Positions 1 to 5,201 of a DNA stretch of 11,924 nucleotides are shown here, piece after piece. The notes under the pieces were generated by a model, which had not been told where the DNA came from, made no database searches, and saw only the letters and a program-made list of their open reading frames with translations. Within the stretch, counting starts at the first letter, position 1. Each line of letters starts with the position of its first letter. This DNA is from Carnobacterium_B sp040274945 (GTDB lineage: Bacteria; Bacillota; Bacilli; Lactobacillales; Carnobacteriaceae): contig NZ_JBEMAR010000015.1 in assembly GCF_040274945.1 (NCBI RefSeq), forward strand, positions 1 to 11,924, read 5' to 3'. A program made the translations under genes and the position numbers.

Positions 1-54
1 ATAAACAAGAAAAAGGGATTAAGACAAACGTCTTAATCCCTTTTTCTTGTTTAT
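1..54 (-). terminator. Strong hairpin terminator after the thioesterase gene
   Basis: A perfect 25-bp inverted repeat (1-25 with 30-54) has a 4-nt loop, aaac. Its GC core (GGGATTAAGAC paired with GTCTTAATCCC) is followed on the minus strand by a U-rich run, TTTTTCTTGTTTAT, which is itself the outer part of the stem. The repeat starts 3 nt after the thioesterase stop codon (58-60). The symmetric A-rich and T-rich flanks mean it could also stop plus-strand transcription entering from the left edge. Confidence 0.9.
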
Positions 55-57
55 TTT

Positions 58-591
58 TTAATCTTCATCCATCCAAGAGTTCGTTAATGTAATCTTTTGA
101 GCAAATTGTTTATTGAATTCTCTTTTAATAAAACGGTTTTTATTCCGCTCTTCGTATCCATTGCAGATAAACAATTCTTCTTCCGTTTCAGGTTCGATCA
201 AAGGTACGATTGCTTTACTTTTATCGTTTTTAAAAGCCACAAATGTTAAAAAAGCTGTGACTGCTAAATATTGTTCTCCGGTAAGTAAATTCTCTCCGAT
301 AACTTTACAAAAAACTTCTACAGATGATTTTCCAACACCTGAAACATACGCTTCAATAGTAATCGCATCATTTCGTTGAATGGGATGCAAAAAATCTACT
401 GAATCCGTTGAAGCTGTTACGGATTGTGTACGAGCATGCTTGGTCACGGCTATCGAAGCTGCAACATCCAGCATACTCATAAGTTCTCCTCCAAATAATG
501 TTCCGTGATTGTTCAATTGATTTGGGAAGATACGATTTGTTTGAACCACTAATGATTCGCGACATCTTTTTACAGGTCTTTTTTCATTCAT
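58..591 (-). CDS. Acyl-CoA thioesterase (hotdog fold, YciA/BACH-like)
   Basis: This 177-residue cytoplasmic protein is predicted to hydrolyse acyl-CoA to free acid and CoA. The hotdog signature NHGTLFGGELMSMLD (residues 28-42) covers the glycine-rich turn and the helix ending in the conserved Asp42. It is followed by a typical strand, VTASTDSVDFLHPI (58-71), and a second strand block, SVEVFCKVIGENLLTGE. One hotdog domain plus a charged C-terminal tail fits bacterial acyl-CoA hydrolases of this type. I use the ATG at 591, because the longer frame reaching 648 would overlap the thiolase and has an unrelated N-terminus. This ATG lies 2 nt after the thiolase stop and its Shine-Dalgarno sequence is weak, so translational coupling is likely. 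Chain-length specificity cannot be read from the sequence. Confidence 0.88.
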   Translation of the reverse strand: MNEKRPVKRCRESLVVQTNRIFPNQLNNHGTLFGGELMSMLDVAASIAVTKHARTQSVTASTDSVDFLHPIQRNDAITIEAYVSGVGKSSVEVFCKVIGENLLTGEQYLAVTAFLTFVAFKNDKSKAIVPLIEPETEEELFICNGYEERNKNRFIKREFNKQFAQKITLTNSWMDED

Positions 592-593
592 GC

Positions 594-1844
594 TTAAACA
601 GATCCATTCTCTAATAACAAAGCGATTCCTTGTCCGCCACCAATGCAAGCAGATGCAATGGCGTATTTTTTTTCAGGGTGGTTTTTAAATTCATAACAAA
701 GTGAAGTAATGATACGAGCTCCTGACATCCCTAAAGGATGACCTAATGCTACAGCTCCACCATTTGGATTCAACCGATTGTACATTTTTGAACCAGGTTC
801 AATTCCTAATTCTTTCATACAACCGAGTATTTGAGCGGAAAAAGCCTCATTGATTTCTAAAATATCAATATCTTCAAGTGTCAAATTAGATTGTTCCAAA
901 ACTTTATTGATTGCATAAACAGGGCCCAATCCCATTACATTTGGGTCACACCCAGCTATTGCAAAATCAACAATTTTAGCCATTACATCTAGTCCACGCT
1001 CTTTTGCAACAGAAGCTTTAGTAAAAATCTCAAAAGCTGCCCCATCATTCAACCCAGAAGCGTTTCCAGCAGTTATCGTACCTTTACCATCTTTACGAAA
1101 AGCCGGCTTTAATCTAGCTAAGCTCTCCATATTTGTTCCTGGTCTAGGATGTTCATCTGTATCAATGACAGTTATGCTGCCTTTGCGTCCTTTTACTTCA
1201 ACTGGAATGATCTCTTGAGCAAGGCGTCCATTGTCAATAGCTTGAGCAGCTTTGCGTTGACTATCCATGGCATAGGTATCTTGTTCTTCTCTCGTGATTG
1301 CATACTTTTCAGCAATTTTTTCTGCAGTATCTCCCATATGATGAACTTCAGGGTATTGTGCATTGGGTTGAGCATGCATATGAAGTGCTAAGTTTGCATC
1401 AATAACATTAAAGTTTCCGGCTTTAAAGCCTTCCCATCTTGATTCGAGCGGTAAATAATACTCTGAGCGAGACAAACTTTCCACGCCACCAGCAGCAATA
1501 AAATTAACATCCATTGTCATCAATTCTTGCGTGGCTGAAATAGCGGATTGAATACCTGAACCACAAATACGATTTACCGTCATTCCCGTCGATTGCTGTC
1601 TCAAGCCCGCCTTTAACCCTATTACGCGTCCAATATTGCTTTCCTCTTGCGTTCCCATTGCTTGGCCAGCAATGACTTCATCTATCTCTTCACTCGTTAA
1701 GCCAGCTCGCTTTATAGCCTCTTTGAGCGCAATCGCTCCTAGTTCTCCTGTAGGAACGGTTTTTAACCCTCCTAAATAAGCACCAATTGGTGTACGTGCT
1801 GCTCCAACAATAACAATGGGATCATCAGTTTTAAATCTTGGCAT
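594..1844 (-). CDS. Acetyl-CoA acetyltransferase (thiolase)
   Basis: This 416-residue thiolase should condense two acetyl-CoA into acetoacetyl-CoA or run the reverse cleavage in the cytoplasm. The nucleophilic cysteine is C94 in NRICGSG. The general-base histidine is H369 in ALGHPLGMSGAR, and the second catalytic cysteine is C400 in SACIGGGQG. The NEAF motif is at 332-335. The length is slightly above the roughly 390 residues usual for biosynthetic thiolases, with a short N-terminal extension before IVIVGAARTP. The ATG at 1844 has a strong AAGGAGAGG site about 8 nt upstream and a near-consensus promoter further up. It forms an operon with the thioesterase just downstream. In lactic acid bacteria this enzyme often feeds the mevalonate pathway, but no HMG-CoA synthase or reductase gene is visible. 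A 3-ketoacyl-CoA thiolase with broader chain length is possible. Confidence 0.93.
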   Translation of the reverse strand: MPRFKTDDPIVIVGAARTPIGAYLGGLKTVPTGELGAIALKEAIKRAGLTSEEIDEVIAGQAMGTQEESNIGRVIGLKAGLRQQSTGMTVNRICGSGIQSAISATQELMTMDVNFIAAGGVESLSRSEYYLPLESRWEGFKAGNFNVIDANLALHMHAQPNAQYPEVHHMGDTAEKIAEKYAITREEQDTYAMDSQRKAAQAIDNGRLAQEIIPVEVKGRKGSITVIDTDEHPRPGTNMESLARLKPAFRKDGKGTITAGNASGLNDGAAFEIFTKASVAKERGLDVMAKIVDFAIAGCDPNVMGLGPVYAINKVLEQSNLTLEDIDILEINEAFSAQILGCMKELGIEPGSKMYNRLNPNGGAVALGHPLGMSGARIITSLCYEFKNHPEKKYAIASACIGGGQGIALLLENGSV

Positions 1845-1886
1845 AAATTAAACCTCTCCTTAACTTATAGGGATGCATTCTTATTC

Positions 1887-1915
1887 ATTATAATTCTTGC
1901 GAAAAAGATTATCAA
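1887..1915 (-). promoter_or_regulatory. Sigma-A promoter of the thiolase-thioesterase operon
   Basis: On the minus strand, -35 TTGATA (1910-1915) and -10 TATAAT (1887-1892) are separated by 17 nt. This is close to consensus. Transcription would start near 1880, leaving a short leader of about 35 nt before the thiolase ATG at 1844. Confidence 0.8.
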
Positions 1916-1990
1916 ACCACATTGCCCTATTTAAGCAATATTAAGAAAAGCTTTACCTTTAAGATAATTATTGTCATTTAATTCAACAAA

Positions 1991-2016
1991 TAAGGATCAA
2001 ATAAATTTGATCCTTA
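1991..2016 (-). terminator. Terminator after trmL
   Basis: An 11-bp perfect inverted repeat (1991-2001 with 2006-2016) has a TAAA loop and begins 9 nt after the trmL stop codon. The stem (AAGGATCAAA/TTTGATCCTT) is AT-rich and the following minus-strand sequence, ATTTGTTGAATT, is only moderately U-rich. Some read-through towards the thiolase operon is possible. Confidence 0.65.
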
Positions 2017-2025
2017 AGGTTATTA

Positions 2026-2535
2026 TTAATCCAGTTTGTCGTTGTCGTAGTGGTGAGCTAATTCCATACCTTTAAAATCTTGTTGACGGAGAGCCTCATA
2101 AATTAAAATAGCCGCTGTATTGGATAAGTTCAATGAACGCACGTGCTCATCATTCATCGGAATACGCAAACAATCCTCTTCGTGCTCGCGCATAAATTCT
2201 TCTGGTAAACCAGTCGTTTCTTTGCCAAATAGAAAATAATGGTCGCCTTCAGTTGCTGCATAATCAACATCACTATAGACGCGATGACCAAATTTTGTAA
2301 TCAAATGTAGTTGACCCTTTTGTGCAACTTCCATAAATGCTGCTAAATTTTTATGATACGTGATATGGACTTCATTCCAATAATCCAATCCGGCTCTTTT
2401 TAAATGTTTATCGTCCGTTTGAAATCCTAAAGGTTCGATCAAATGCAAATGTGTATTTGTTGCTGCACACGTTCGAGCTATGTTTCCTGTATTTGCAGGT
2501 ATCTGCGGTTCAAATAAAGCAATATGGTTTGTCAT
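2026..2535 (-). CDS. trmL: tRNA (cytidine(34)-2'-O)-methyltransferase TrmL (SPOUT family)
   Basis: This 169-residue SPOUT methyltransferase is predicted to 2'-O-methylate the wobble nucleotide of tRNA-Leu using S-adenosylmethionine. The three SpoU motifs are present: NTGNIARTCAATN (15-27), FGKETTGLP (103-111), and the trefoil-knot segment RIPM followed by RSLNLSN (124-139). The short single-domain length and the start NHIALFEPQIPANTGN match TrmL rather than the larger TrmH or RlmB. The start is ambiguous: AGGAGG lies 12 nt before the ATG at 2535 but only 3 nt before a TTG at 2544. I chose the ATG because family members begin just there. The stop is followed by a hairpin. A frame-broken small ORF and a candidate small RNA lie upstream. 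Confidence 0.93.
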   Translation of the reverse strand: MTNHIALFEPQIPANTGNIARTCAATNTHLHLIEPLGFQTDDKHLKRAGLDYWNEVHITYHKNLAAFMEVAQKGQLHLITKFGHRVYSDVDYAATEGDHYFLFGKETTGLPEEFMREHEEDCLRIPMNDEHVRSLNLSNTAAILIYEALRQQDFKGMELAHHYDNDKLD

Positions 2536-2571
2536 GTTAATCAAGTTCCTCCTAAAATAACCCTTAATGAA

Positions 2572-2707
2572 TTATCTTTTTTTCTCTCTTTTACTTTTAA
2601 TGGTTTCAATAGCCTGTTGTATTTCATAATAGGCTTTTTTGTCTTCTTCTTTTGTTAATACCTCTTCCAGAAACTCAATCTTCTCGTCTATTTTAGCGTA
2701 TTTTCAT
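2572..2707 (-). pseudogene. Frame-broken small Lys/Glu-rich ORF just upstream of trmL
   Basis: A 43-codon open stretch (2572-2703) encodes a Lys/Glu-rich, probably helical peptide starting KYAKIDEKIEF and ending KSKREKKR. It has no start codon in frame. The codon before it is TGA, but an ATG at 2705-2707 overlaps in the adjacent frame. Removing one A from the AAAA run at 2701-2704 would give an intact 44-residue ORF starting MKYAKIDEK. No good Shine-Dalgarno sequence precedes that ATG. It ends 36 nt before trmL. It could be a decayed gene, a sequencing error in a homopolymer, or chance. The product is not recognised. Confidence 0.35.
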
Positions 2708-2779
2708 TTTAAAAACAAAAAATCTTTCGTAAAAATTCAACTACACTAAAAGATAGGCCAACAAGAAAAAAAAGAGCAC

Positions 2780-2823
2780 AAAAAAACGCATCGCTTCGGT
2801 GTCCAGCACTGCGAAACGATACG
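2780..2823 (-). terminator. Rho-independent terminator of the candidate small RNA
   Basis: On the minus strand, a 12-bp stem (2812-2823 with 2787-2798, two G-U pairs) encloses a 13-nt loop that can form an inner GTG/CAC stem. It is followed directly by seven U (2780-2786), with a second U-rich run further down. On the plus strand it has no U tract, so it acts on minus-strand transcription. Confidence 0.85.
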
Positions 2824-2904
2824 TTAGTTAAGCCTGTTACAATTCATTAACTTTTATCAAAATCTGATGGATTCCTGATAAAAACGAATGACGTTTAAGA
2901 ACTT
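2780..2904 (-). ncRNA. Candidate small RNA between rlmA and trmL
   Basis: A promoter with a well-matched extended -10 (2911-2939) and a strong terminator (2780-2823) define a transcript of about 125 nt with no credible ORF; the longest AUG frame is 7 codons without a ribosome binding site. Its 5' half folds into a long hairpin: 2876-2890 pairs with 2845-2859 (15 positions, one mismatch, two G-U), topped by a 4-bp stem (2861-2864 with 2870-2873) and a 5-nt loop. A linker of about 20 nt leads to the terminator stem. I do not recognise a T-box, 6S RNA, SRP RNA or known riboswitch. Alternatives are an untranslated leader for trmL that ends prematurely, or the 3' untranslated region of rlmA. Confidence 0.5.
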
Positions 2905-2910
2905 ATAGGT

Positions 2911-2939
2911 AATATAACATCGCTGTGGTATTGTTGCAA
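2911..2939 (-). promoter_or_regulatory. Extended -10 promoter driving the candidate small RNA
   Basis: On the minus strand, -35 TTGCAA (2934-2939), a 17-nt spacer and -10 TATATT (2911-2916) are preceded by TGT, an extended -10 element. The predicted start is near 2902-2905. No coding region begins within 190 nt downstream and a terminator lies about 85 nt into the transcript, so the promoter probably serves a non-coding RNA. Confidence 0.6.
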
Positions 2940-2987
2940 GTGTCTGCGGCTGAGATTGTTCATGAAAACGGTATATATTAACACAAA

Positions 2988-3007
2988 GTTCACAATTCGT
3001 TCACAAT
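2988..3007. repeat. Tandem GTTCACAAT direct repeat, possible regulator site
   Basis: Two copies of GTTCACAAT (2988-2996 and 2999-3007) have an 11-bp period, about one helical turn. A third CACAA lies at 2982-2986. They sit between the rlmA stop and the small-RNA promoter, about 50 bp upstream of its -35 element. The unit resembles half of a Rex site (TTGTGAA), but Rex sites are inverted repeats and these are direct. No regulator can be named. Confidence 0.45.
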
Positions 3008-3012
3008 GCTCT

Positions 3013-3861
3013 TTATTTTTGTCCAATTAAGACACAAACATCAATGGTGATTTTTTTTAATGGATGATCCATGGCATATTCTTTAGCCCCTGAACTAGCG
3101 CCCCAACTTAATGGAGTCATCTTCATTAGGTCTGCAAATAATGATGGCGTTAAATCAAATGAATACTTGATCGTTTTAATTTCCATCAACGGAAAATGTT
3201 CTTTAAACTTCGCGATCACGACCTCATTTGAATAAGTTTGCTTTTCTTCTTGATCACGGTAAAGCAGTTGTCTTAATTCAATCAAATACTCTTTTTCAGG
3301 AACTACTTTAATAACTTGGCCACCTTTTTTTAAAAGACGATCAAATTCTTTGTAATTTGAAGGTGAAAAAATATTTAATATTGTATCATACTGTTGTGTA
3401 GCAAACGGTGATTGTGCTAAATCCGCAACACACCAAAAGGCACTAGAAAAATGCGTTGCTGCTAATTGAATGGCATCTTTAGAGATATCAAAGCCAATTT
3501 TTTGACCCTTTAACCCTAACTCTGTTAAATAATCTAGTTGAGAACCTTCTCCACAGCCAACATCTAAAGTATGTCCATATTCTTTTTCAGCAATACTTGA
3601 ATATAGTTCATCTAATAAAGGATGAAATAAGCCTGCAGTTGCAATGTTAAATCGTGAAGACAACATTTCTTTGTCATACTCATTTTTTGTTCCTTTTAAT
3701 AAGAAATATAGTGTACCTTTTTTTGAAATATCAAAAAGATGTCCATTTAGACAACTTAAACTATTTCCATTTATCTCACTAAATGCCTCTTCACAAATTG
3801 GACACTGGAACAACCCGCTATTTTCTTTCATAAACAATGCAGCTGCTTCTATTTTCTTCAT
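3013..3861 (-). CDS. rlmA: 23S rRNA (guanine-N1)-methyltransferase, RlmA family
   Basis: This 282-residue protein is predicted to methylate N1 of a guanine in 23S rRNA hairpin 35 with S-adenosylmethionine. Gram-positive RlmA(II) enzymes act at G748. A zinc finger at the N-terminus is visible: C20 and C23 (CPIC) with C37 and H41 (CLNGH). The Rossmann methyltransferase motif I, LDVGCGEG, is at 99-106 and the acidic GFDIS strand follows. The order zinc finger then SAM domain, and the length, match RlmA. I start at the ATG at 3861, which has AGAAGG about 6 nt upstream; the longer frame to 3933 adds 24 residues without family resemblance or a good ribosome binding site. In pneumococci RlmA(II) influences telithromycin response; whether that holds here is unknown. 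It is divergent from the gene at 4060. Confidence 0.88.
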   Translation of the reverse strand: MKKIEAAALFMKENSGLFQCPICEEAFSEINGNSLSCLNGHLFDISKKGTLYFLLKGTKNEYDKEMLSSRFNIATAGLFHPLLDELYSSIAEKEYGHTLDVGCGEGSQLDYLTELGLKGQKIGFDISKDAIQLAATHFSSAFWCVADLAQSPFATQQYDTILNIFSPSNYKEFDRLLKKGGQVIKVVPEKEYLIELRQLLYRDQEEKQTYSNEVVIAKFKEHFPLMEIKTIKYSFDLTPSLFADLMKMTPLSWGASSGAKEYAMDHPLKKITIDVCVLIGQK

Positions 3862-3931
3862 ATATAGCCTTCTTCCATGTAAGATAGTATTTATCTTCTT
3901 ATCCAGTACACTGTTTAAATACCCATCTAAC

Positions 3932-3985
3932 AATATACCATTTTTAATCGGTTATTTCATAATTACTATAAAAATAGTCAGTCAA
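3932..3985 (-). promoter_or_regulatory. Candidate rlmA promoters (two alternatives)
   Basis: On the minus strand there are two options. One has -35 TTGACT (3980-3985), an 18-nt spacer and -10 TATGAA (3956-3961). The other is an extended -10, TGG followed by TATATT (3932-3940), with no clear -35. Both lie 70 to 125 nt upstream of the rlmA ATG. The first sits back to back with the promoter of the divergent gene at 4060. Confidence 0.45.
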
Positions 3986-3994
3986 TCTTTTTAT

Positions 3995-4023
3995 TTGTTT
4001 GATTAAACGAAGAATGGTATAAC
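3995..4023 (+). promoter_or_regulatory. Promoter of the YdaT-like gene
   Basis: -35 TTGTTT (3995-4000), a 17-nt spacer and -10 TATAAC (4018-4023), preceded by TGG, form an extended -10 sigma-A promoter. The same DNA also reads GTTTGA (3997-4002), 12 nt, TGGTAT (4015-4020), which resembles a sigma-B promoter. Most Lactobacillales lack sigma-B, so sigma-A use is the simpler reading. Confidence 0.6.
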
Positions 4024-4059
4024 AGACTTAAACAAACAGTTAAAAGGAGGCTAATTTTT

Positions 4060-4494
4060 ATGCCATGGGATTTGAATGATTACCCTGTTTCATTAAAGAA
4101 CTTTGACCCACTATTACGAAAAAAGACGATTGAAATTGCTAATGCCCTTTTAGCTAATGGATATGAAGATGACCGGGCTATTCCAATTGCGGTTTCACAG
4201 GCTAAATCGTGGATGGAGGATGCTTCTAAAGATGAAAAAGAAACCTTTGATAAAGAAAACAATCCTAAAAAAAATGATCAGCACGATACTTCAAGTGCTA
4301 ACCCCAAGTTACTAGATAATCCTGTTGAAGTTTTTTATGAAGACGATCATTGGTCGGTCAAAACAAAAGAAGCCAAACGAGCCAGTGATACATTCGATAA
4401 AAAGAGTGATGCAGTAAATCGCGCTAAAGAAATTGCTGCAAACAAGGACTCTGAAGTCATCATTTATAAAAAAGATGGCACAAAACAACATTAA
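4060..4494 (+). CDS. YdaT-like protein with C-terminal DUF2188 domain
   Basis: This 144-residue, highly charged, probably cytoplasmic protein resembles Bacillus YdaT, a general-stress-type protein of unknown biochemical function. Residues 1-52 (MPWDLNDYPVSLKN to SQAKSW) form a helical N-terminal module. Residues 53-85 are a polar, probably disordered linker rich in Lys, Asp and Asn. Residues 88-144 match the DUF2188 pattern: a strand ending HWSVKTKEAKRAS, a helix with KSDAVNRAKEIAANK, and a final strand, SEVIIYKKDGT. There is no signal peptide or membrane segment. AAAGGAGG lies 9 nt before the ATG. It is the only plus-strand gene and is monocistronic, bounded by its own promoter and a strong terminator. 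A stress role is inferred from the Bacillus relatives. Confidence 0.8.
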   Translation: MPWDLNDYPVSLKNFDPLLRKKTIEIANALLANGYEDDRAIPIAVSQAKSWMEDASKDEKETFDKENNPKKNDQHDTSSANPKLLDNPVEVFYEDDHWSVKTKEAKRASDTFDKKSDAVNRAKEIAANKDSEVIIYKKDGTKQH

Positions 4495-4543
4495 AATAAG
4501 GCACTTGCGATAAGGTATCTCATCGCAAGTGCCTTATTTTTTT
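4493..4543. terminator. Bidirectional terminator between the YdaT-like and YtxH-like genes
   Basis: A perfect 19-bp inverted repeat (4493-4511 with 4522-4540) has a 10-nt loop. On the plus strand the stem ends in a run of seven T (4537-4543). On the minus strand it ends in TTATTTTAATG. It lies between two converging genes, so one element can terminate both. It overlaps the stop codon of the plus-strand gene by 2 nt. Confidence 0.92.
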
Positions 4544-4553
4544 AAACAACTCT

Positions 4554-5063
4554 TTAAAAAGTGTCTACTGGATTATTTTCAACTTTAGCTTCATCAATTT
4601 CCATTTTTGCTTCACCCACAACCGCTTTTGAAATATCTTTTGCTTCTGAAGTTGTTTGACTGACTTGATCTTTCAAACCTACAGCAGTATATTTTGCTTC
4701 GTTTACAGCCTCGCTTAAATTAGCTTTTAAAGTTTCTTTGCTTCCGGGTACGCCATCCTTAACGTCTTTCAAATCTGCTTTTAGAATTTGAGAGTCCATC
4801 TTAAGTTGTTCTGCTAATTGTTTTGAGACCAATTGCACATCTGTTTTCAAACCAACTGCTGCATCTGTTGCAATAGCTTTAAAATCTCCGCCACGTTCTT
4901 TAGCAATCGACATATAATCGCTAGAAGATTCTTTCAGCATTTCTGCTTTATCTCTCAGCTCTAATTGATACTCTTCTCCAGATTTAGGTGCAAATAAGTA
5001 AGCTGCTACATATGCTGTCGCTCCTCCTATTGCTGCTCCAAATAAAAATGTTCCTTTTGACAT
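4554..5063 (-). CDS. YtxH-like membrane-anchored protein
   Basis: This 169-residue protein has one N-terminal membrane helix (about residues 6-25, FLFGAAIGGATAYVAAYLFA) followed by the YtxH hallmark APKSGEE. The rest is long, amphipathic and helical, rich in Ala, Lys, Glu and Asp (for example SEAVNEAKYTAVGLKDQVSQ), likely a coiled coil or extended helix in the cytoplasm. YtxH-domain proteins are often stress-induced, but their biochemical role is unknown. The ATG at 5063 follows AGAGGAAG with about 8 nt spacing. It converges on the YdaT-like gene across a shared terminator. It has its own candidate promoter (5143-5171) and a leader hairpin. Confidence 0.85.
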   Translation of the reverse strand: MSKGTFLFGAAIGGATAYVAAYLFAPKSGEEYQLELRDKAEMLKESSSDYMSIAKERGGDFKAIATDAAVGLKTDVQLVSKQLAEQLKMDSQILKADLKDVKDGVPGSKETLKANLSEAVNEAKYTAVGLKDQVSQTTSEAKDISKAVVGEAKMEIDEAKVENNPVDTF

Positions 5064-5094
5064 TTGTCATCTTCCTCTCTGTGATAAAACTAAA

Positions 5095-5129
5095 ATTGAA
5101 GTTTCTCATAAAAAATTTCGGACTTCAAT
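5095..5129 (-). other. Hairpin in the ytxH leader
   Basis: Perfect 8-nt arms (5095-5102 with 5122-5129; ATTGAAGT/ACTTCAAT) enclose a 19-nt loop. On the minus strand they are followed by TTTAGTTTTATC. It lies between the candidate promoter and the ATG of the YtxH-like gene. It could be a weak attenuator, a late terminator for the upstream aminotransferase, or an mRNA-stabilising structure. Confidence 0.35.
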
Positions 5130-5142
5130 TACTTCTACTATC

Positions 5143-5171
5143 ATTCTACATTTTTAGATTCAATATAACAA
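5143..5171 (-). promoter_or_regulatory. Candidate promoter of the YtxH-like gene
   Basis: On the minus strand, -35 TTGTTA (5166-5171) and -10 TAGAAT (5143-5148) are 17 nt apart. An overlapping extended -10, TGT followed by TATATT (5162-5170), is an alternative. The leader would be about 75 nt and would include the hairpin at 5095-5129. Confidence 0.5.
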
Positions 5172-5201
5172 AAGTTACCCTTTTTCATTTCCATTTTTGT
5201 T

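Noticed and set aside
592..648. Longer start for the thioesterase, giving 196 residues
   Set aside because: It would overlap the thiolase coding sequence by over 50 nt. The extra N-terminus has no family resemblance, and the ATG at 591 fits an operon arrangement.
1149..1391. Plus-strand ORF of 80 codons inside the thiolase
   Set aside because: It is a shadow of the antisense thiolase frame, with no ribosome binding site and no recognisable domain. The same applies to the other antisense frames inside the large genes.
1900..1917. Possible FabT-type operator (TTTGATAATC) over the thiolase -35
   Set aside because: Only one half matches the FabT dyad; the other half reads ATCTTT instead of ATCAAA. 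The match is explained by the -35 TTGATA.
2780..2904. T-box or other attenuator controlling trmL
   Set aside because: There is no T-box sequence, no upstream segment complementary to the terminator stem that would form an antiterminator, and trmL lies about 250 nt further on.
2988..3007. Rex operator
   Set aside because: The two TTGTGAA units are direct, not inverted, repeats, so they do not form a standard Rex site.
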